A stretch of DNA of 64,000 bases from Saprospiraceae bacterium (lineage in GTDB: Bacteria; Bacteroidota; Bacteroidia; Chitinophagales; Saprospiraceae). Below are positions 8,115-16,731 of this stretch, one piece after another. Numbering within the stretch: the first letter of the stretch is position 1; every line of letters starts with the position of its first letter. The position numbers and the translations under genes were made by a program. The notes under the pieces are model-generated. The model had not been told where the DNA came from. It saw nothing but the letters and a program-made list of their open reading frames with translations, and ran no database searches. The DNA is taken from contig JAHDDO010000002.1 in NCBI GenBank assembly GCA_020629315.1, forward strand, positions 62,001-126,000, given 5' to 3'.

Positions 8115-10298
8115 ATGAAGAATAGATTTCAATATATATTTTGTGCTTTGTTCGTAAGCTTGGTTTTGACTTCTTGCTTTAATGATCTAAATACTATTCC
8201 AGCGGATGAAGATGTAATTACATCTGAACAAGTGTATGATAATCCAGAAGCCTACAAACAAGTGTTGGCAAAGTTATATGCGGGATTGGCTCTAACTGGT
8301 CAACAAGGACCTGCGGGGAAAGGAGATATTGAAGGTATAGATGAAGGTTTTGGTCAGTACCTACGGATGTTATTTTATCACCAGGAGTTTACTACTGATG
8401 AAGCCGTTGTGGGGTGGAATGATCAGACGATCAAAGATTTTCACGAACAAGATTGGGCGGATAATGATGGTTTTGTGTTCGCCATGTATAGCCGGATTTA
8501 TTATCAGATTCCATTAGCCAATGAATTTCTGAGAGAAACCACAGACGCTAAATTAAATGAGAGAGGTGTAGATGATGCCCTTAAAACAGAAATTCAAGGT
8601 TTTAGAGCAGAAGCTAGATTTCTGAGAGCCCTTAGTTATTGGCATGCCTTAGACCTATTTAGAAACGTACCGTTTGTTACTGAAGATGATCCAGTAGGTA
8701 GCTTCTTCCCTGAGCAAATAAGTGCGGTTGATTTATTTGCATATCTAGAAGCAGAATTACTAGATATAGAAAATAAAATAGCCGATGTACGAACAAACGA
8801 ATATGGTCGTGCAGATCAAGGGGCGGTGTGGGCATTGTTGAGTAAGTTATATTTAAATGCCGAAGTATATACTGGCCAAGCGAGATATGAAGATTGCTTG
8901 ACTTATTGCGATAAGATCTTATCTGCAGGTTATGCTTTGGAGGAAAATTACCAGAACCTATTCTTAGCGGATAATCACTTATCTGATGAGATCATTTTCC
9001 CTATAGCTTTTGATGGTATTAATACTAGAACCTGGGGTGGCATGACCTTTATCATAAGGGCAGCTATTGGAGGCAGTATGACAGCCGCAGATTCTGGTGT
9101 CAAAGATGGATGGGGAGGTACGAGAACCACTCGACAACTAGTCGATAAATTTGGAGAGATAGGTGGGGTTTTAGTAGAGCCCAATGCAGGTTCTACGGCC
9201 CAGTATCCAAAGTTATATGTCCCTGCATCATATAATGATTTCGATTTTAGTGATCTCGAGAATGCATTATCATCGGTAGAAAATGATAATGTATTCCAAG
9301 GGTATAAATACTTTCCAAGTGGCGGAGGGAGCTTCTTATTGAGCCGAATTCCTGATGCATCTGCACCTTATTTTGGAGACAATGGCGGAGATGGTAGCTT
9401 GGATCAGTTCGGTGATGAAATCCAGGTAGCGGAAGAAGGTTTGTATTACTTTGAAGTGGACTTAAATGACAATACATACACCTTAGAAAAGCAAGAATGG
9501 GGCGTTATTGGAGATGCAACGGAGGGTAGCTGGGATAGTGATACAGATATGGAATGGAGCGATGAGCTAAATGCGCTACGGGTGATTGTTAATGGAAATG
9601 GAGGTGAATTTAAGTTTAGGGCTAATGATGCTTGGGACATAAATCTCGGAGATACCAATGCAGATGCCATTCTGGATTTTGACGGGGATAATATCTCCTT
9701 GCCAGCTGGTGAGTTTGAGATCGTTCTTTACATTGGAAAGCCAGATTACACATATAGTATTACCCTAAATAGCTTTGACACTCGACCTTTATTTTATTCA
9801 GATGGTCAGAACTTGGATATTGATGATATTACACAATTCAATCAAGGCTATGCAGTGGTTAAGTTCAAGAATGTGGATTCTAACGGTAATCCAGGTAGTG
9901 ACTCTGATTTCCCAGATACAGACTTTCCTGTTTTTAGATTAGCGGATGTGCACCTTATGGCTGCTGAAGCAGCACTGCGAACTGGGGCAAGCAGTCAATC
10001 ATTAGATTATTTAAATCCAGTCAGAAATCGGGCTTTTAAGAGTTCCGCAGGTCATATCTCAGAAAGTGAATTAAGCTTGGATTTCATCTTAGATGAACGA
10101 GCTCGAGAATTGTATTGGGAGTGTCACCGTAGAACGGATCTTGTTCGTTTTGGTCAATTTTCGGATGGTGAATATTTATGGCAGTGGAAAGGTGGATTGT
10201 TCTTAGGTACTCAGGTGCCTGACTTTAGAAACGTATTTCCTATACCATCTGCCGACTTGGCAGCTAACCCTAATTTAATACAAAACGAAGGCTATTAA
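8115..10298 (+). CDS. susD: SusD-like glycan-binding lipoprotein with an inserted SusE/F-type module
   Basis: 727 residues, clearly longer than usual SusD (about 500-600). The lipobox LTSC places the lipidated Cys at residue 21. The N-terminal helical TPR part (EIQGFRAEARFLRALSYW) and the C-terminal signature (FPVFRLADVHLMAAEAAL, then LDERARELYWECHRR) are typical RagB/SusD features. Between them, about residues 385-550, lies extra beta-rich sequence. Its second half (from Trp462: WGVIGDATEGSWDSDTDM ... GEFKFRANDAWDINLG) is an unmistakable copy of the module that forms the SusE/F-like protein upstream. The first half, YKYFPSGGGSFLLSRI..., looks like a decayed or partial second copy. SusD normally caps SusC and captures glycan; the insert probably adds a starch-binding site. 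Confidence 0.92.
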   Translation: MKNRFQYIFCALFVSLVLTSCFNDLNTIPADEDVITSEQVYDNPEAYKQVLAKLYAGLALTGQQGPAGKGDIEGIDEGFGQYLRMLFYHQEFTTDEAVVGWNDQTIKDFHEQDWADNDGFVFAMYSRIYYQIPLANEFLRETTDAKLNERGVDDALKTEIQGFRAEARFLRALSYWHALDLFRNVPFVTEDDPVGSFFPEQISAVDLFAYLEAELLDIENKIADVRTNEYGRADQGAVWALLSKLYLNAEVYTGQARYEDCLTYCDKILSAGYALEENYQNLFLADNHLSDEIIFPIAFDGINTRTWGGMTFIIRAAIGGSMTAADSGVKDGWGGTRTTRQLVDKFGEIGGVLVEPNAGSTAQYPKLYVPASYNDFDFSDLENALSSVENDNVFQGYKYFPSGGGSFLLSRIPDASAPYFGDNGGDGSLDQFGDEIQVAEEGLYYFEVDLNDNTYTLEKQEWGVIGDATEGSWDSDTDMEWSDELNALRVIVNGNGGEFKFRANDAWDINLGDTNADAILDFDGDNISLPAGEFEIVLYIGKPDYTYSITLNSFDTRPLFYSDGQNLDIDDITQFNQGYAVVKFKNVDSNGNPGSDSDFPDTDFPVFRLADVHLMAAEAALRTGASSQSLDYLNPVRNRAFKSSAGHISESELSLDFILDERARELYWECHRRTDLVRFGQFSDGEYLWQWKGGLFLGTQVPDFRNVFPIPSADLAANPNLIQNEGY

Positions 10299-10307
10299 TC
10301 AATACCT

Positions 10308-13300
10308 ATGAACACAGTAAGAACAATTCTATTATTTATATTATTAGCGGTAAGCCATTTCCATCAAGCTCAGCAATGGTCAGTGCTGGGGGCAGAAATT
10401 GGCTTTGATATTATGGGCTTGAACAGAGGAGTAGCTATCGCTGATTACGATAATGACGGATGGGAAGATATCTATTTTAGTGTAAAGGATGGCCCCAACC
10501 TTTTATTCAAGAACCTAGGTAACTTCCAGTTTATTGAAGTAGCCGAAGAATTGGGTTTAGCTAACGCAGGCAATACCTTGGCGAGCGTATGGATTGACAT
10601 CGAAAATGATGGAGATCTTGATCTATTTTGTGGCAATCAATTTCAAAAGAGTCGACTGTATATTCAAGAAAATGGTTCCTTTTATGACCGAACTAACGAA
10701 TTTGGTATTGATGTCAATGCGAATATTCAATCTGTAAATGCTATCGATTATAATAACGATGGATTATTGGATATTTATTTGGCAGCCTTTGAAAGAGAGA
10801 ACTACTTTTTACAAAATGAAGGGACTCACTTTACAGATGTTATTGCAGACCTAGGTATTAGTAGCACACTACAATCTATGGGTGCTATATTTTTTGACGC
10901 AGATCAAGATGGAGATGCTGATCTATATCAGACCCATGATGGAAATAAAGGCAATGAGTTTTTTAGAAATGAAGGCGATGGAACCTTTAGAAAGAAAACC
11001 GCAAGCACAGGTACTGGATATAAAGGGCAAGGTATGGGAGTGGATGTTGGGGATATAAATGGAGATGGGGCCTTGGATATTTACTTCACAAATCTATTTC
11101 ACAATATATTATACCTAAGAAAAGGGGATGAATATGAATTGAGCTTCGATCCACTCTTGAATGATGATGGAATGGGTTGGGGCACATTCATTTTTGATGC
11201 AGATAATGACAGTGATGAAGATATCTTTATTGCTAACGATTCGCATTTTCAGGTCGATGGTATAAATTATGCAAACCAACTCCTACTAAATCAAGGAGAC
11301 ATGTCTTTGACTACATTGAATCAAACTGCAGTGCAAACCACAGATGCTTCCTATGGTGCTGCCACAGCTGATCTAAATAAAGATGGTCTTTTGGATATAG
11401 TGATAGCCAATTCTGTTACGACAGGTAATCAGATTTTAGTTAATGAAAGTGATCCAGCTAATTATATATCTGTAGCCTTAGAAGGGGTGAACTCTAATCG
11501 TCAAGGCATCGGAGCTACCGTCTATGCTTATTTGGAAGATAAGACCCTAGTTAAGAATGTTTCAGCAGGTAGTTCGTATGCCTCACAAAGCAGTTCCATT
11601 CTACACTTTGGCTTGGGGGATATAAGTGTGGTAGATAGTATTGTAGTCCAATGGCCTTCAGGAATACGGCAAACCATTTTGGGTGTGGATGCAAATCAAC
11701 GTTTGGAAATCATTGAACAAGAAACGGTGAATTTTAACGGACCTTTGGTCTGGACGGACCCACCGTTTCCTACGCAATTAGATGATATAACACTCTACTT
11801 TGACGCCCGAGAAGGCAATGGAGCCTTGGCTGGATTTGAAGGTGATGTATATGCTCATACGGGTGTAATTACCTCAGAATCGACGGCTCCGAATGACTGG
11901 AAACATGTGCAAGGTGTATGGGGAACGCCAGATGCTACTGTTCTCATGGAAAGAGTAGAAGATGATGTTTATAGCTTAGAATATAATATAACGGATTACT
12001 ATGGAATTAACGAAGGAGAGATTGTGGAGCAATTGGCCTTTGTATTCAGGAACAGTAATGGAGGGATCGTTGGACGTGATACGGATGGATCAGATATCTT
12101 TCATGATGTATATGAATTTACTGAAGGATTTTTAGTAAATCTGATTTCACCAGCCAGTGAAAATACAGTGATCTATCAAGGTGAAGATCTTTTGATTCAA
12201 TTGCAATCCAATTTGCCCGGAACCCTAGAAATCTATGATAATGAATCCTTAATTTTTACAGGTGAAGGGACTGATTTTGAATATGCGCAAGTGGGAGAGT
12301 CTTTGGGTGAGCATCAACTTCGATTTGTAATTTTTGACGAAATAGACACTGCAGAGCTTACTAGTAGATACTTTGTCATAGATGCAAATGAAGATGTAGT
12401 GGATTTGCCTAGTGATGTGCACGAAGGCATCAATTATACTCAAGATGGAAATCTGTTGTTTCGCTTGACCGCTCCTCTAAAAGAACATGTTTTTATACTA
12501 TGCCCTTGGAATGAGTATAAGGTTGATGTTGACTTTAGAATGCAGAAAACGACAGATGGTGATAACTTTTTATTAGAGCTTCCTACTTCTTATTTTGCGG
12601 ATGGGAATAACACCTATCAATATCTTATCGATGGTGTAATAAAAGTAGCTGATCCTTTTTCGTCTGTAGTTTTGGATCCGTGGAATGACGCTGGAGTGCC
12701 TGCTGATGTAATGGACGAACTACCAGATTACCCCGAAGGTCTGACAACAGGGATAGTATCCGTTGTGGATACAGAACCACTTGTTTTTGATTGGCAAAGC
12801 AATGACTTTGAAAAGCCCGCCAATGATAATCTCATCATTTATGAAATCTTGATGCGTGATTTTGTTGAGGACCGCAATTACAAGTCACTTTTAGATAGTT
12901 TAACTTACTTAAAAGGACTTGGAGTCAATGCCATTCAATTAATGCCTATTCAGGAGTTTGAAGGAAATCAATCCTGGGGGTATAATCCAAGTTTTCATAT
13001 GGCAGTAGATAAATATTATGGAAGCAGGGATCAGTTGAAAAGACTAATTGATGAGGCGCATGGCTTAGGCATAGCTGTCATCTTGGATGTCGTCTTTAAT
13101 CATGCTTTTTCGCAATCTCCTTTGTGTCAAATGTACTGGGATCCGACCTTATTCAGACCTACACCAGAGAGCCCTTACTTAAATGAAGAAGCTAGACATC
13201 CTTTTAATGTAGGGTATGACTTTAACCATGAAAGCCCTTACACTAAAGACTGGGTGAAACGAGTGCTTACGCATTGGATCGAAGAATATAGATTCGATGG

Positions 13301-14492
13301 ATTTAGATTTGATCTTTCTAAAGGGTTTACCCAAAAATTTTCTGGGTCTAATATCGAAGCCTGGAGCCAATATGATTTTACCAGGGTAGGTATTCTAGAT
13401 GATTATGCATCCCATATATGGAGTTTAGATCCAGAATCATATGTAATCATGGAGCATTTTGCAGTGAATGAAGAAGAAAGTGATATGTCTGATTTAGGGA
13501 TGATGATCTGGGGTAATATGACCCACCAGTTTGCAGAAGCAGCGATGGGATATGGTTCTAATCTTGGCTGGGCAGATTATACAGAGAGGGGCTGGGACGA
13601 CCCTAATTTGATCGCTTACATGGAGTCACACGATGAAGAAAGAATGGGGTATAAACTGATTACATATGGAAATGAAAACCAAGAGTATAGCACGAAAGAT
13701 ATAGCTACAGGCGCAGAACGTCTCGTCGCTGCATCCGTTATTTATATGTCTATTCCGGGGCCTAAGATGCTTTGGCAGTTTGGCGAGTTAGTCTATGATT
13801 ACTCAATTAATCGTTGCGTTAATGGTTCCATAAATCCAGACTGTCGATTAGATCCAAAACCAGTACGCTGGGATTATTTTGAAGACGAACGTAGAAAATT
13901 GGCTTATGATAAATTAGCGGCCCTTCATGAGTTGCGTCAAAATTATCCCGTGTTTAGGACCAGAGATTTTGAATATAAAGATGTAAACGCATTTGTCAAG
14001 TCGGTCAGTCTTACTGGGGAAGAGATGGATGTATTCGCCTTGGCCAACTTCCGAATCACACCTTCTGATGCCAGCGTGACCTTTCCTTCAGACGGAATTT
14101 GGTACGACTATTTTACAGGAGATTCGATAAGCTTGGATCAAAGTAATGTTACCCTAAGCTTAGATGTAGGCGAATACCGCTTATATACTAGTGAAAAGCT
14201 GGCACCTCCAAATGGATTCTTTACGACCGTTCATGAAAAAAATGAGCTACCATTTGTAGTATTTCCTAACCCGAGTCATCGAGGCCAAAATACTTTCATC
14301 CAATTAGAAAGTGATCCAAGATCTGATTGGAAGATCGAAGTTTGGAATGCGGATGGAAAACGATCTATGATGCAATCTGGAACATCGAAGGACATTGAAC
14401 TACAAACAAAAGATCTCGGACCTGGCATATACATGCTTATGATATTTTCTGATGATCAGATAGGGTATAAAAAGTTGATCATACATGAGTAG
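10308..14492 (+). CDS. Secreted multidomain alpha-amylase: FG-GAP/ASPIC repeats, starch-binding-like domains, GH13, T9SS tail
   Basis: 1394 residues. A signal peptide (to ...HQAQQ) is followed by FG-GAP/VCBS-type repeats with Ca-binding-like DYDNDGW, DYNNDGL and DADQDGDAD loops (about 25-385) and an ASPIC/UnbV domain (about 390-450). A domain seen on Bacteroidota alpha-amylases follows (about 481-604, DDITLYFDAREGNG...DIFHDVYE), then an Ig-like stretch and a CBM48-like domain (about 700-790). The GH13 barrel begins near residue 840. Its conserved regions are present: DVVFNH 927-932, nucleophile Asp1002 in FRFDLSKGF, acid/base Glu1049 in VIMEHF, and Asp1109 in SHDEER. A type A T9SS domain closes the protein. 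It should act outside the cell on starch. The gene starts 9 bp after susD and overlaps the next gene by 8 bp. Confidence 0.9.
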   Translation: MNTVRTILLFILLAVSHFHQAQQWSVLGAEIGFDIMGLNRGVAIADYDNDGWEDIYFSVKDGPNLLFKNLGNFQFIEVAEELGLANAGNTLASVWIDIENDGDLDLFCGNQFQKSRLYIQENGSFYDRTNEFGIDVNANIQSVNAIDYNNDGLLDIYLAAFERENYFLQNEGTHFTDVIADLGISSTLQSMGAIFFDADQDGDADLYQTHDGNKGNEFFRNEGDGTFRKKTASTGTGYKGQGMGVDVGDINGDGALDIYFTNLFHNILYLRKGDEYELSFDPLLNDDGMGWGTFIFDADNDSDEDIFIANDSHFQVDGINYANQLLLNQGDMSLTTLNQTAVQTTDASYGAATADLNKDGLLDIVIANSVTTGNQILVNESDPANYISVALEGVNSNRQGIGATVYAYLEDKTLVKNVSAGSSYASQSSSILHFGLGDISVVDSIVVQWPSGIRQTILGVDANQRLEIIEQETVNFNGPLVWTDPPFPTQLDDITLYFDAREGNGALAGFEGDVYAHTGVITSESTAPNDWKHVQGVWGTPDATVLMERVEDDVYSLEYNITDYYGINEGEIVEQLAFVFRNSNGGIVGRDTDGSDIFHDVYEFTEGFLVNLISPASENTVIYQGEDLLIQLQSNLPGTLEIYDNESLIFTGEGTDFEYAQVGESLGEHQLRFVIFDEIDTAELTSRYFVIDANEDVVDLPSDVHEGINYTQDGNLLFRLTAPLKEHVFILCPWNEYKVDVDFRMQKTTDGDNFLLELPTSYFADGNNTYQYLIDGVIKVADPFSSVVLDPWNDAGVPADVMDELPDYPEGLTTGIVSVVDTEPLVFDWQSNDFEKPANDNLIIYEILMRDFVEDRNYKSLLDSLTYLKGLGVNAIQLMPIQEFEGNQSWGYNPSFHMAVDKYYGSRDQLKRLIDEAHGLGIAVILDVVFNHAFSQSPLCQMYWDPTLFRPTPESPYLNEEARHPFNVGYDFNHESPYTKDWVKRVLTHWIEEYRFDGFRFDLSKGFTQKFSGSNIEAWSQYDFTRVGILDDYASHIWSLDPESYVIMEHFAVNEEESDMSDLGMMIWGNMTHQFAEAAMGYGSNLGWADYTERGWDDPNLIAYMESHDEERMGYKLITYGNENQEYSTKDIATGAERLVAASVIYMSIPGPKMLWQFGELVYDYSINRCVNGSINPDCRLDPKPVRWDYFEDERRKLAYDKLAALHELRQNYPVFRTRDFEYKDVNAFVKSVSLTGEEMDVFALANFRITPSDASVTFPSDGIWYDYFTGDSISLDQSNVTLSLDVGEYRLYTSEKLAPPNGFFTTVHEKNELPFVVFPNPSHRGQNTFIQLESDPRSDWKIEVWNADGKRSMMQSGTSKDIELQTKDLGPGIYMLMIFSDDQIGYKKLIIHE

Positions 14493-16731
14493 ATTAGTTC
14501 TCTTCTTATTTTTTTTGATGGTCCAATGTTATCTTGGTCACGCTCAATATGATCACCCACAAGACGGCCTTCTTTTTGACCGGACTGAGGTGCCTCAAAT
14601 CGAGATTATTCTTGCCCCAGAGGACTTTCAAGCTATATTGGATGATCCATCAAGTAATGAAGAATATCCAGCTAACTTTATTTTCTCTAGCTCAAGTCTA
14701 AACGATACGATGGAGAATATTGGATTTAGATTACGAGGTAACACCTCTAGATTTTCGCAAAAAAAATCATTCAAAATTTCATTCAACACCTTCGAAGCTG
14801 GACGAAAATTTGAAGGGGTTGAAAAACTAAATTTGAATGGGGAACACAATGATCCATCTATTACTCGATCATTGTTATGCTGGGATCTATGTAAAGAGTT
14901 AGATATTATTGCGGCCCGCTCTAACCATGTTCGATTGTACATTAATGGTGAATACCGCGGACTTTATATTAATGTAGAGCACATTGATGAGGAGTTTGTT
15001 CAAAAGCGTTTTTCTCATAGTGAAGGCAATCTATTTAAATGTTTGTATCCAGCCGACTTGCATTATAAAGGACCTGATCCCAATGCATATAAGGAAGAAC
15101 AAAATGGAAGGCGCACGTATGACCTCAAGACCAATAAGGGAGGTGATGACTATTCAGCATTGGCACACTTTATCGATGTGCTAAATAATTATGAAGGAGA
15201 ATCATTTAGATGTGAAATTGAAGAAGTCTTTGATGTCGATACATATTTACGTGCAATCGTAATGGATATATTGACATCCAATTGGGATGGTCCTATCTTT
15301 TTGAAGAATAACTTTTATTTATATCATGATCCGTATAAAGATCGGTTCACCTATATTTCATATGACCTTGATAATACCTTTGGTATAGATTGGTTTGGTA
15401 TAGATTGGGCCAATTCCAATATCTATACCTGGGCAGGATTGAGTGGCGAGTACAGACCTATTTTTGAAAAAATAATGTTGGTTCCGGAGTTCAAAAATCG
15501 GTTTAGTTATTATATGTCGGAAGCGATTCAAACTGTGTTTACAGCGGAAGCATTGCACCCTAAAATGGAAGCGATTAAAGACCGCATCGAGGCCTATAGA
15601 GTGAATGACATCTTTGCAGGCTTGGATTATGGTTGGAGCTATACTGATTTCTTAGATAGTTATAATATGTCTTTGGGTGATCATGTGAAACTAGGATTGA
15701 AAAATTATGTGGAGAGGCGAGTGGCCAGTATTGAAGATCAATTAAACTTGGTGGATATTTATCCAGTAATCCGCTATCACGATTCGCAGTGGAGTCCAGA
15801 AAATATTGATTTTTCTATCCATTACTTTGATGATGTAGAAGTCAGTGAAGCGGTTTTTCATTATAGTGTAGATGGTAATGAATGGATGAGTGAAACTATG
15901 GATATAGATGGGGATAAAGCTACATTCCTCTACCCAATAGATACGGGTGCTTCCATGGAATATTATTTTTCTGTTGAGGATAACATTGGACAAAATCAAC
16001 GATATCCTCTTTGTGAATCACTACAAATAAATATCGTCTCTGAAGAATTGCCAGATATTGTGATTAATGAAGTGATGACAGATAATTCAGATTTTAAAAA
16101 GGATGAAAATGGAGAATATGATGATTGGATTGAAATCTATAACAATTCCAATACAGTAGTTCCGATAAGTCAATTTTATCTATCGGATGATCCCACAGTG
16201 CCAAACAAATGGTCGATGCCAAATACCATTCTGAACCCAAATGAATATATGATTATCTGGGCCGATGGTGAGCCTCACCAAGGAAGCAGACATGCTAACT
16301 TTAAACTAAAGGCAGGCGGTGAATTCTTAGGACTTTTTTCATCTGAAGAAAATCACTTTTTGCCTATAGATGTAGTAGATATACCTGAATTAGAAAGTAA
16401 TACCTCGTATGCCAGGCAGCCCAATGGAGATGGTTTCTTTTTTGAAACGGATGAAGTCACTTTTGACTTCAATAACGATGAATTTTCGAGTACAGATGAA
16501 CCATCCATTTACTCGGCTATTTTTTATCCTTTGCCTAGTGATGGCCTATTTAATTTGAAAGGCTCTGCTACGGGATTAGAGATACTATCCATTAGCGATT
16601 TGCTAGGTAGAACTATAGATTTTAATTGGAATGGTAAGCAACTAAAATTAAACGATGCTCCAAAGGGAAACTACTTCTGCCAAGTGAAAAATAAGAACAC
16701 ATATCAAACCATAAAATTAGTAGTGCATTGA
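14485..16731 (+). CDS. CotH-like protein with lamin-tail domain and T9SS tail
   Basis: 748 residues with a signal peptide ending near YLGHAQ. A CotH kinase-like domain (about 60-420) shows the strand LRGNTSRFSQKKSFKISF, RLYINGEYRGLYINVEHID and the acidic metal-binding motif SYDLDNTFG. A lamin-tail-like domain follows (about 525-640, IVINEVMTDNSDF ... DDWIEIYNNS), and a T9SS-like C-terminal domain with SISDLLGRTIDF. CotH proteins are atypical kinases that phosphorylate secreted proteins in Bacillus spore coats; the role of exported Bacteroidota versions is unknown. The ATG overlaps the stop of the amylase gene (ATGAGTAG), and its own stop overlaps the next start (TTGA), so it is firmly part of the starch operon. 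Whether it modifies operon proteins or serves as an adhesion scaffold cannot be told from sequence. Confidence 0.85.
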   Translation: MSRLVLFLFFLMVQCYLGHAQYDHPQDGLLFDRTEVPQIEIILAPEDFQAILDDPSSNEEYPANFIFSSSSLNDTMENIGFRLRGNTSRFSQKKSFKISFNTFEAGRKFEGVEKLNLNGEHNDPSITRSLLCWDLCKELDIIAARSNHVRLYINGEYRGLYINVEHIDEEFVQKRFSHSEGNLFKCLYPADLHYKGPDPNAYKEEQNGRRTYDLKTNKGGDDYSALAHFIDVLNNYEGESFRCEIEEVFDVDTYLRAIVMDILTSNWDGPIFLKNNFYLYHDPYKDRFTYISYDLDNTFGIDWFGIDWANSNIYTWAGLSGEYRPIFEKIMLVPEFKNRFSYYMSEAIQTVFTAEALHPKMEAIKDRIEAYRVNDIFAGLDYGWSYTDFLDSYNMSLGDHVKLGLKNYVERRVASIEDQLNLVDIYPVIRYHDSQWSPENIDFSIHYFDDVEVSEAVFHYSVDGNEWMSETMDIDGDKATFLYPIDTGASMEYYFSVEDNIGQNQRYPLCESLQINIVSEELPDIVINEVMTDNSDFKKDENGEYDDWIEIYNNSNTVVPISQFYLSDDPTVPNKWSMPNTILNPNEYMIIWADGEPHQGSRHANFKLKAGGEFLGLFSSEENHFLPIDVVDIPELESNTSYARQPNGDGFFFETDEVTFDFNNDEFSSTDEPSIYSAIFYPLPSDGLFNLKGSATGLEILSISDLLGRTIDFNWNGKQLKLNDAPKGNYFCQVKNKNTYQTIKLVVH

